Of a stretch of 5,389 bases of DNA, positions 1 to 5,017 are shown in pieces. The position numbers and the translations under genes are program-made. Source of the stretch: an uncultured Erysipelotrichaceae bacterium (GTDB lineage Bacteria; Bacillota_I; Bacilli_A; Erysipelotrichales; Erysipelotrichaceae); the NCBI GenBank assembly GCA_900314345.1, contig OMUX01000278.1, positions 1-5,389 on the forward strand, in the 5' to 3' direction. Below the pieces are notes generated by a model. The model was not told the DNA's origin and did not search any database. It worked only from the letters and a program-made list of their open reading frames with translations. Positions within the stretch are counted from its first letter, which is position 1. Each line of letters begins with the position of its first letter.

Positions 1-1
1 A

Positions 2-898
2 GTGACGTATCTTTCCCAGATCCTCAATGCCATGAACATGCTGGCCATGCTGTTCCAGACCATGTCCAGAGGACATGCAAGCCAGAAGAGACTTCTGGAA
101 GTACTGAATACCATGCCGGTTATTGAAGACGGCAAGGGTGAAGGAGAAGTCAGGGAACATGGCAGTGTTGAATTTGATCATGTTTCCTTCTCATATCCGG
201 GCAGAAAGGAACCGGTGCTTGAAGATGTGAATCTCAGCATCAAACCTGGAGAAACACTGGCAGTCATCGGTGCTACAGGTTCCGGCAAGAGCACGCTGGT
301 GAATCTGATTCCGCGTTTCTATGATGTGGTGCAGGGAACCGTAAAGGTAGATGGCGTGAATGTGAAGGACTGGAAGCTGCAGGATCTGAGAGATGCGGTA
401 TCCGTTGTGCTTCAGAAGAGTGAGCTTTTCAGCACGACCATCAAGGACAACATAGCAATAGGCAGCAGGAAAGCTTCCGAAGAGGAAATCCATAAGGCGG
501 CACAGGCTGCCCAGGCAGAAGATTTCATCCTGGCACAGCCGGATGGCTATGATACGGAAGTTGCAGAACAGGGCATGTCATTGTCAGGAGGACAGAGACA
601 GCGCATTGCCATTGCAAGAGGTCTTGTGCATGGCGGTGAGATCCTGATCCTGGATGACAGCACCAGTGCTCTGGATCTGAAGACGGAAGCAGCACTGCAC
701 AAGGCAATGGATGAATCCTATTCCAGTATCACAAGGATCATCATTGCCCAGAGAGTTGCGACAGCCATGCGTGCAGACCGGATTGCAGTCATTGAAAACG
801 GCAGGATTGCAGCTGTGGGAAACCATGATGAACTGATGCAGAGCTGCAGTGTCTACCAGGATATCTATGCATCACAGTTAGGGGGTGCACAGGCATGA
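2..898 (+). CDS. Heterodimeric ABC exporter, subunit with degenerate ATP site (5'-truncated)
   Basis: This is the C-terminal half of a type I ABC exporter half-transporter (membrane domain plus ATPase), probably a drug or lipid/peptide exporter subunit; the substrate cannot be read from the sequence. About 30 residues before the ATPase look like the last transmembrane helix and linker (TYLSQILNAMNML, then SRGHASQKRLLEVL). The ATPase shows Walker A GATGSGKST (residues 90-98 of the visible part), Q-loop Gln138, signature LSGGQ (194-198), Walker B ILILD ending at Asp218, then D-loop SALD. Two catalytic residues are altered: Asp219 replaces the catalytic Glu, and Gln250 replaces the switch His (IIIAQR). 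Such substitutions are known in one subunit of heterodimeric exporters such as LmrCD and TM287/288. The GTG at position 2 is an internal valine rather than a start, because a full half-transporter needs roughly 300 more upstream residues. It overlaps the next gene by 4 bp (ATGA), so the two are translationally coupled. Confidence 0.93.
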   Translation: MTYLSQILNAMNMLAMLFQTMSRGHASQKRLLEVLNTMPVIEDGKGEGEVREHGSVEFDHVSFSYPGRKEPVLEDVNLSIKPGETLAVIGATGSGKSTLVNLIPRFYDVVQGTVKVDGVNVKDWKLQDLRDAVSVVLQKSELFSTTIKDNIAIGSRKASEEEIHKAAQAAQAEDFILAQPDGYDTEVAEQGMSLSGGQRQRIAIARGLVHGGEILILDDSTSALDLKTEAALHKAMDESYSSITRIIIAQRVATAMRADRIAVIENGRIAAVGNHDELMQSCSVYQDIYASQLGGAQA

Positions 899-2709
899 GT
901 GAGAACAAGTATACTTCTTCGCTTGCAAACAAGGGATTCCAGAGAAGACCGCAGAGAGGCGCTTCGGTGGAAAAGCCGAAGGAAGGAAAACAGACAGTCA
1001 GAAGACTGATTGCCTACTTCAGACCTGAAATGAAGACGGTCATTGTCATGGCTGTTGTCTCTGCAGCCAGTGTTGTGGCATCCGTGCTTGGCCCGAAGTA
1101 TCAGAGCAATGCCATCGACAGCATCGTGCAGAAAGACTATGCATCACTGCAGAAGCTGCTTCTGTACATGGGCATTGCCTATGTCATCTCCGGCATCTGC
1201 GTGCTTGCCCAGGGAAGACTCAGTGCATCCTTGTCACAGAGGATCGTGAAGCGTTTAAGAGCAGACCTGTTTGCCAAGATCGTGAATCTTCCTCTGAGCT
1301 ATACGGATTCTCATTCCCATGGCGACATCATGAGCCGCATGACAAACGATGCGGACAATATCTCCGATGCTGTATCCACATCGTTGAGCTCCTTGTTCAC
1401 CGGAGTGCTGACATTGATCGGCACGGCATACATGATGTTCTGGTACAGTGTTCCTCTGGCGTTCCTTTCCCTGGCTGCGGTCATGCTTGCAGTGATCCTG
1501 ACGGCGGTTCTGACCAAGGTCATGACAAAGTTCTTCACCAGAAGACAGCAGCTATTGGGACAGGTGAACGGCATCGTGCAGGAAATGGTGACAAACGGGC
1601 ATACCGTTACAGCCTATGGCTGTGAGGAAGAAGCTGTGAAGCAGTTCAGCACAACGGCAGATTCCCTGACTAGGACGGGCATTGCGGCAGAGATCATCTC
1701 CAACTCCATGGGCCCGATTCACAACATGTTCAATAATCTTTCCTTTGTGATTGTGGCTGTAGCCGGTGCCTGGTTTGCCCTGCAGGGAAAGATCAGCGTC
1801 GGTGTGATTTCTGCCTTCATTATCTATTCCAAGCAGTTTTCAAGACCGGTGAATGAACTGGCACAGCTGTACGGTCAGATTGAAACGGCAGCGGCAGGAG
1901 CGGAACGCATCTTTGCCATCATGGATGTACCGGATGAAGACAAGAGCGGTGAACATCTGAAGGAAGCACCGAAGGGCGTCATTGAATTCAGACATGTCAA
2001 CTTCTCCTATGTGCCGGAAAAACAGATCATCTATGATTTCAATCTGAAGATTGAAAAGGGAAAGAAGATCGCACTGGTTGGCTCTACGGGATCAGGCAAG
2101 ACAACGATGATCAACCTGCTTATGCGTTTCTATGACATTGACAGCGGTGAGATCCTGCTGGATGGAAAGAACATCAAGGAAATCTCAACAGATGATCTGA
2201 GGGATTGTGTTGGTATTGTTCTGCAGGATACGGTGTTGTTCTCCGATACCGTCAGAAACAACCTGACATACAGTGATTCTTCGGCATCGGATGAAAAAGT
2301 ACGGGAGGCTGCGAAGATGGCAAATGCCGACAGCATGATCCGTCATCTTCCGGATGGTTATGATACCGTGCTGAAACAAGGCGGGGAATCCTTGTCCCAG
2401 GGACAGCGGCAGCTGCTGGCCATCGGACGTGCATTCCTGTCTGATCCACAGGTACTGATCCTGGATGAGGCAACCAGTTCTGTTGATACAAGAACTGAGA
2501 AACGGATCCAGTCAGCGATGCAGAGACTGATGAAGGACCGTACTTCATTGATCATTGCCCATCGTCTTTCCACGATCCAGGATGTGGATCAGATCATCGT
2601 CATGGATCAGGGAAGGATTGTGGAACAAGGAAATCACAAGGAACTGCTGGCAAAACATGGAAGATACTATGAACTGTATCAGACACAGTTTGCCGGAAAT
2701 CAGATCTGA
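895..2709 (+). CDS. Heterodimeric ABC exporter, partner subunit with catalytic Glu
   Basis: This is a complete 604-residue half-transporter, the usual length for the family. A basic 40-residue cytoplasmic N-terminus is followed by hydrophobic segments at about 47-66, 88-108, 165-184, 187-207, 281-300 and 302-315. The ATPase has Walker A GSTGSGKTT (396-404), Q-loop Gln444, signature LSQGQ (500-504, a departure from LSGGQ), Walker B LILDE with catalytic Glu525, D-loop SSVD and switch His556 (IIAHR). Combined with the upstream gene, the canonical ATP site would use this protein's Walker motifs and the partner's LSGGQ, and the degenerate site would use the reverse combination. This is the known arrangement of LmrCD/BmrCD-type multidrug exporters. 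The start is set by AGGGGG (880-885), 9 nt upstream of ATG, and by the ATGA overlap. The substrate is unknown; multidrug export is the family default and is an inference. The gene ends just before a strong terminator and no Rrf2-type operator was seen near it, so it probably lies outside the downstream regulon. Confidence 0.96.
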   Translation: MSENKYTSSLANKGFQRRPQRGASVEKPKEGKQTVRRLIAYFRPEMKTVIVMAVVSAASVVASVLGPKYQSNAIDSIVQKDYASLQKLLLYMGIAYVISGICVLAQGRLSASLSQRIVKRLRADLFAKIVNLPLSYTDSHSHGDIMSRMTNDADNISDAVSTSLSSLFTGVLTLIGTAYMMFWYSVPLAFLSLAAVMLAVILTAVLTKVMTKFFTRRQQLLGQVNGIVQEMVTNGHTVTAYGCEEEAVKQFSTTADSLTRTGIAAEIISNSMGPIHNMFNNLSFVIVAVAGAWFALQGKISVGVISAFIIYSKQFSRPVNELAQLYGQIETAAAGAERIFAIMDVPDEDKSGEHLKEAPKGVIEFRHVNFSYVPEKQIIYDFNLKIEKGKKIALVGSTGSGKTTMINLLMRFYDIDSGEILLDGKNIKEISTDDLRDCVGIVLQDTVLFSDTVRNNLTYSDSSASDEKVREAAKMANADSMIRHLPDGYDTVLKQGGESLSQGQRQLLAIGRAFLSDPQVLILDEATSSVDTRTEKRIQSAMQRLMKDRTSLIIAHRLSTIQDVDQIIVMDQGRIVEQGNHKELLAKHGRYYELYQTQFAGNQI

Positions 2710-2725
2710 GAATTGGAATGATATG

Positions 2726-2763
2726 AAGGAATGTCTGCTGTATGACATTCCTTTTCCGTTTTC
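2726..2763 (+). terminator. Intrinsic terminator of the ABC exporter operon
   Basis: A perfect 10-bp stem, AAGGAATGTC (2726-2735) with GACATTCCTT (2744-2753), closes an 8-nt loop and runs into a T-rich tract, TTTTCCGTTTTC. It starts 16 bp after the exporter stop codon. It separates the ABC operon from the Rrf2 gene. Confidence 0.88.
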
Positions 2764-2770
2764 AAAATAT

Positions 2771-2791
2771 GTAGAATTCTACAGAATTCTG
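2771..2791. promoter_or_regulatory. Two overlapping perfect palindromes, possible protein-binding site
   Basis: GTAGAATTCTAC (2771-2782) and CAGAATTCTG (2782-2791) are both perfect palindromes. Each contains AGAATTCT (2773-2780 and 2783-2790), so the unit repeats at a 10-bp step, close to one helical turn. They lie about 20 bp upstream of the predicted -35 of the Rrf2 gene. The symmetry suggests a site for a second regulator or an upstream activator. It does not match the GATGTA-N11-TACATC sites elsewhere in the window. The function is inferred from symmetry and position only. Confidence 0.35.
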
Positions 2792-2812
2792 AAATAGAAA
2801 AACAATTGTGTA

Positions 2813-2840
2813 TTTGCAAGGACCCTGGCACTGGTATATT
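2813..2840 (+). promoter_or_regulatory. Predicted promoter of the Rrf2 gene (extended -10)
   Basis: TATATT (2835-2840) is preceded by TG at 2832-2833, an extended -10 element. A weak -35, TTTGCA (2813-2818), lies 16 bp upstream. Transcription would start near 2847, inside the operator that follows. The -35 match is poor, so the -10 carries most of the support. Confidence 0.5.
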
Positions 2841-2844
2841 CTTT

Positions 2845-2869
2845 TGATGTAACAGAGGAGACAACATCA
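2845..2869. promoter_or_regulatory. Predicted Rrf2 autoregulatory operator
   Basis: TGATGT (2845-2850) and ACATCA (2864-2869) form a perfect inverted repeat. Written in the form shared with the other sites it is GATGTA-N11-AACATC (2846-2868), with one mismatch to the ideal right half. The site covers the predicted transcription start, the RBS GAGGAG (2855-2860) and the first base of the start codon. A bound regulator would block its own gene, and the inverted repeat could also fold weakly in the mRNA across the RBS. The same half-site TTTTGATGTAAC (2842-2853) recurs exactly at 3349-3360, upstream of the SnoaL-like gene. Confidence 0.72.
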
Positions 2870-3312
2870 TGCAGATATCAAGCAGATTTACGATGGGTGT
2901 GCATGTTCTGACATGCATTGTGGTATTGAAGGATTCCATGCCGATGAACAGTGACACGATCTCACAGAGTGTTGGTGTAAATCCGGTCATGATCCGGAAG
3001 CTGTTCCGTCAGCTCAAGGCAGCCGGGCTGATTGAAGTGCAGCGTGGTGGAAACGGCGGCGTGGAGCTGGCAAAACCAGCAGATGAAATAACACTGTATG
3101 ACATTTATCAGGCAGTGGACAGTGTGGAATCCGGAAAGCTGTTCCATTTCCATGAGAATCCAAGCACTGCATGTCCTGTAGGCAGGAACATGCATGTAGT
3201 CATGGATGGAAGGCTGGATGAGATCCAGAAGGCTATGGAAGACAGAATGAAAACCATGAAGCTGGCAGATGTCATCAACGATACGGAAAAGAAGATACAG
3301 GAACAGAATTGA
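2869..3312 (+). CDS. Rrf2-family transcriptional regulator (YwnA/HypR-like, non-Fe-S type)
   Basis: This is a 147-residue Rrf2-family DNA-binding regulator, a normal length for the family. The N-terminus MQISSRFTMGVHVL is the typical first helix. A winged helix-turn-helix covers about residues 24-70: the recognition region is NPVMIRKLFRQLKAAGLI (38-55) and the wing RGGNGGVELAKP (59-70). The dimerisation helix follows. The three clustered cysteines that bind Fe-S in IscR or NsrR are absent. The cysteines are Cys16 and Cys102, the latter in ACPVG, a motif position shared with YwnA-like members. In S. aureus HypR, a related Rrf2 protein, cysteine oxidation by hypochlorite controls DNA binding, so thiol sensing through Cys102 is a reasonable inference. 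The start is supported by AGGAG (2856-2860), 8 nt before ATG. The gene has its own terminator. Matching inverted repeats over its own start region and at the next two promoters suggest that it represses itself and both downstream units. Confidence 0.92.
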   Translation: MQISSRFTMGVHVLTCIVVLKDSMPMNSDTISQSVGVNPVMIRKLFRQLKAAGLIEVQRGGNGGVELAKPADEITLYDIYQAVDSVESGKLFHFHENPSTACPVGRNMHVVMDGRLDEIQKAMEDRMKTMKLADVINDTEKKIQEQN

Positions 3313-3341
3313 TCCCTCAGAAACGAGAGATCAATTTTTTT
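3307..3341 (+). terminator. Intrinsic terminator of the Rrf2 gene
   Basis: AATTGATC (3307-3314) pairs perfectly with GATCAATT (3329-3336). The stem continues as CTC/GAG (3316-3318 with 3325-3327) after a single C-A mismatch, with a 6-nt loop. It ends in seven consecutive T's (3335-3341). The left arm overlaps the stop codon, so the terminator begins inside the reading frame. Confidence 0.88.
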
Positions 3342-3352
3342 GAAATTATTTT

Positions 3353-3375
3353 GATGTAACTATTGACAGTACAGC
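3353..3375. promoter_or_regulatory. Predicted Rrf2 operator O1 of the SnoaL-like gene (over the -35)
   Basis: GATGTA (3353-3358), an 11-bp spacer and TACAGC (3370-3375) match the inverted pattern GATGTA-N11-TACATC, with one mismatch in the right half. The site covers the whole -35 hexamer. It lies exactly 42 bp upstream of O2, start to start, which is four helical turns and would put two bound dimers on the same DNA face. Confidence 0.72.
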
Positions 3376-3390
3376 AAAGCTGAGTAACAT
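3363..3390 (+). promoter_or_regulatory. Promoter of the SnoaL-like gene
   Basis: A perfect -35 TTGACA (3363-3368) is followed at 16 bp by TAACAT (3385-3390), a moderate -10. The predicted start is near 3397. The -35 is embedded in O1 and the start point falls in O2, a geometry that favours repression. Confidence 0.72.
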
Positions 3391-3394
3391 AGTG

Positions 3395-3417
3395 AATGTA
3401 ACCAATAAAGGTACATC
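3395..3417. promoter_or_regulatory. Predicted Rrf2 operator O2 of the SnoaL-like gene (over +1)
   Basis: AATGTA (3395-3400), an 11-bp spacer and TACATC (3412-3417) form the inverted pattern; ATGTA/TACAT is perfect. It sits just downstream of the -10 and covers the expected transcription start. The RBS AAGAGGG (3425-3431) lies immediately beyond it. Confidence 0.72.
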
Positions 3418-3440
3418 AAAAGAAAAGAGGGAAAAAGAAC

Positions 3441-4214
3441 ATGACAAACACAGAAAAGGCACTGGCACTGATCAACACATTCGCAAACGGAAATGCAGAT
3501 GAGGCATACAGCCTTCTTCGTGAAGACTACATCCAGCACAACCTGGCATACGGCACAGGCCGTGATGCATTCGTTGGTTCCGTGAAGTATCTAGCATCCG
3601 CTCCGGTAAAGACAACTGTAAACAACATCCGTGCATATGAGGATGGCGACAAGGTATTCCTGCAGACGGTATACAACTTCGCAGGCATGGGTGAACAGGT
3701 TGGCTTCGATATCTTCCGTTTTGATGAGAACGGGAAGATTGCAGAACACTGGGACAATCTGGCAGCCAAGGCTGCACCGAATCCTTCCGGACGTACACAG
3801 ATTGACAATTATGCACCTGTAACGGATCTGGACAAGACAGAAGAGAACCGCGAGCTTGTAAAGAACTTCCTTCATGATGTCATGATGAACAAGGCTCCTG
3901 AGAAGACACCGGATTACTTCGACAACGGGAAGTACATTCAGCACAATACAGGCATCGCAGACGGACTTGATGGTCTTGGAGCTGCACTGGCTGCTCTTGC
4001 ACAGCAGGGCATTCAGATGATCTACAACGAAGTACATCAGGTACTTGCTGAAGGCAACATGGTACTTGCAGTATCTGAAGGAACCTTCGGCGGCAAGCCT
4101 ACTTCCTACTATGATCTCTGGAGGGTTGAGAACGGCAAGATCGCTGAGCACTGGGATGTCATGGAGACGATTGCGGATCCTTCCACATGGCAGAACCAGA
4201 ACGGCAAGTTCTGA
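3441..4214 (+). CDS. Tandem SnoaL-like (NTF2-fold) protein, COG4922-like
   Basis: This 257-residue soluble protein consists of two SnoaL-like domains in tandem; members of this group are usually a single domain of about 120-140 residues. Domain 1 is about 4-110 and domain 2 about 134-245, joined by a linker rich in Pro, Gly and Asn. Both halves carry YIQHN (30-34 and 165-169) and an identical NGKIAEHWD (97-105 and 231-239) at nearly equal spacing. The His-Trp-Asp residues probably line the pocket of the cone-shaped NTF2 fold. The pattern resembles proteins annotated as predicted SnoaL-like aldol-condensation enzymes (COG4922), but no reaction is proven for them. There is no signal peptide, so the protein is cytoplasmic. 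The start is supported by AAGAGGG 9 nt upstream. The gene stands alone between its own promoter and terminator. The double operator suggests strong repression and induction by the Rrf2 regulator's signal, so a role in handling a reactive small molecule is an inference. Confidence 0.88.
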   Translation: MTNTEKALALINTFANGNADEAYSLLREDYIQHNLAYGTGRDAFVGSVKYLASAPVKTTVNNIRAYEDGDKVFLQTVYNFAGMGEQVGFDIFRFDENGKIAEHWDNLAAKAAPNPSGRTQIDNYAPVTDLDKTEENRELVKNFLHDVMMNKAPEKTPDYFDNGKYIQHNTGIADGLDGLGAALAALAQQGIQMIYNEVHQVLAEGNMVLAVSEGTFGGKPTSYYDLWRVENGKIAEHWDVMETIADPSTWQNQNGKF

Positions 4215-4231
4215 ACAACGCGATCGTTGAA

Positions 4232-4261
4232 AAGGGCAGGATGACATTCCTGCTTTTCTTT
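4232..4261 (+). terminator. Intrinsic terminator after the SnoaL-like gene
   Basis: GCAGGA (4236-4241) pairs with TCCTGC (4248-4253) around a 6-nt loop. Flanking G-T and A-T pairs (4232-4235 with 4254-4257) lengthen the stem. A T-rich tract, TTTTCTTTC, follows. It lies about 20 bp after the stop codon and separates this gene from the next promoter. Confidence 0.8.
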
Positions 4262-4310
4262 CGGGAAATATACGATGTGACACCAGCTTGATGTTATTCT
4301 GAAAATATTT

Positions 4311-4333
4311 GATGTAATTATTGACATTACAAA
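4311..4333. promoter_or_regulatory. Predicted Rrf2 operator O1 of the flavoprotein-ferredoxin operon
   Basis: GATGTA (4311-4316), an 11-bp spacer and TACAAA (4328-4333) fit the shared pattern with two right-half mismatches. The inner symmetry is good: TGTAAT (4313-4318) with ATTACA (4326-4331). It covers the -35 exactly as O1 of the SnoaL-like gene does. Confidence 0.68.
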
Positions 4334-4348
4334 ACGGTCGAGTATTAT
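4321..4348 (+). promoter_or_regulatory. Promoter of the flavoprotein-ferredoxin / macrodomain operon
   Basis: A perfect -35 TTGACA (4321-4326), a 16-bp spacer and TATTAT (4343-4348, five of six consensus bases) make this a stronger promoter than the SnoaL-like one. The predicted start is near 4355, inside O2. Confidence 0.78.
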
Positions 4349-4352
4349 TATA

Positions 4353-4375
4353 AATGTAACAATAAAATATACATC
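4353..4375. promoter_or_regulatory. Predicted Rrf2 operator O2 of the flavoprotein-ferredoxin operon
   Basis: AATGTA (4353-4358), an 11-bp spacer and TACATC (4370-4375) form the inverted pattern; ATGTA/TACAT is perfect. It begins 42 bp after O1 begins, the same distance as at the SnoaL-like promoter, and covers the predicted transcription start. Confidence 0.72.
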
Positions 4376-4392
4376 AATGATACGGAGGCAGT

Positions 4393-5013
4393 ATGAAGAC
4401 AGAGGAAATCCTGCATGTATTGCAGCATGACATTCATTCCACCATCATGGCTACCACAGATGAAAAAGGGCATCCGGTTACCTGTGTGATTGACCTGATG
4501 CTGGCGGATGAAAGAGGACTGTACTTCCTGACGGCCAGAGGCAAGGCCTTTTATGAAAGACTCATGAAGGATGGCTATGTGGCTCTGACAGGTCTGAAAG
4601 GGGAAACAACCATGACCTCTGTCTCTGTGAACCTGCATGGCAGAATAAAGAACATCGGGAAGAACCGCCTGGGTGAGATCTTTGAGAAGAATCCCTATAT
4701 GGCAGAGATCTATCCTTCCATGGAATCCAGGGATGCACTGGAGGTGTTCTGGATCTATGAAGCTTCCGGTGAACTGTTTGACCTGAGCCAGAAGCCCATC
4801 TTCCGGCAGACCTTCAGCTATGGTGGAAACATTGAGAAAACCCATGGATACCGGATCCTTGCGGACAGGTGCATCGGCTGCGGAAAGTGTCTCAGTGCAT
4901 GTCCGCAGAAATGCATTACACCAGGAAATCCTTATGTCATTCAGTCAGAACATTGCCTGCACTGCGGCAGATGCATGGATGTGTGTCCTGCCGGTGCCGT
5001 GATCAAGGAGTAA
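4393..5013 (+). CDS. Pyridoxamine 5'-phosphate oxidase-like flavoprotein fused to a 2[4Fe-4S] ferredoxin domain
   Basis: This 206-residue cytoplasmic protein has two parts. Residues about 1-145 resemble the split-barrel FMN-binding fold of the pyridoxamine-phosphate-oxidase-like superfamily (start MKTEEILHVLQHDIHSTIMA, strands such as GHPVTCVIDLML, GLYFLTARGKAFYERL, TTMTSVSVNLHGRI). Residues about 153-206 form a bacterial ferredoxin with two complete cluster motifs: Cys160, 163, 166, 170 (CIGCGKCLSACP) and Cys188, 191, 194, 198 (CLHCGRCMDVCP). Such fusions occur in anaerobic Firmicutes and probably pass electrons between ferredoxin-type clusters and a flavin; the substrate is unknown. True pyridoxal-phosphate synthesis is unlikely. 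GGAGG (4384-4388) lies only 4 nt before the ATG, which is short but clear. It is the first gene of an operon: the macrodomain gene begins 4 bp after its stop, with that gene's RBS inside this reading frame. The double Rrf2-type operator upstream points to redox or electrophile induction. Confidence 0.9.
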   Translation: MKTEEILHVLQHDIHSTIMATTDEKGHPVTCVIDLMLADERGLYFLTARGKAFYERLMKDGYVALTGLKGETTMTSVSVNLHGRIKNIGKNRLGEIFEKNPYMAEIYPSMESRDALEVFWIYEASGELFDLSQKPIFRQTFSYGGNIEKTHGYRILADRCIGCGKCLSACPQKCITPGNPYVIQSEHCLHCGRCMDVCPAGAVIKE

Positions 5014-5017
5014 GCCT

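Noticed and set aside
2..4. GTG at position 2 as a start codon for the first ABC gene
   Set aside because: It falls inside the conserved last membrane helix of an exporter; the gene clearly continues upstream of the window.
2869..3312. An Fe-S cluster-binding IscR or NsrR assignment for the Rrf2 protein
   Set aside because: The conserved clustered cysteines are absent; only Cys16 and Cys102 are present.
3591..4283. A 230-residue open frame on the minus strand
   Set aside because: It lies antisense to the SnoaL-like gene, lacks recognisable motifs and is explained by the codon bias of the real gene.
4274..4316. Extra GATGT copies at 4274 and 4290 upstream of O1 as further operators
   Set aside because: They are direct, unequally spaced (16 and 21 bp steps) and lack a TACATC partner 11 bp away.
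4348..4845. A 165-residue open frame on the minus strand
   Set aside because: It overlaps the flavoprotein-ferredoxin gene and its promoter; the forward product has clear domains and eight cluster cysteines, while the reverse product has none.
4393..5013. Genuine PdxH (pyridoxal-phosphate synthesis)
   Set aside because: The protein carries a C-terminal two-cluster ferredoxin and lacks the typical PdxH C-terminal region; only the superfamily fold can be supported.
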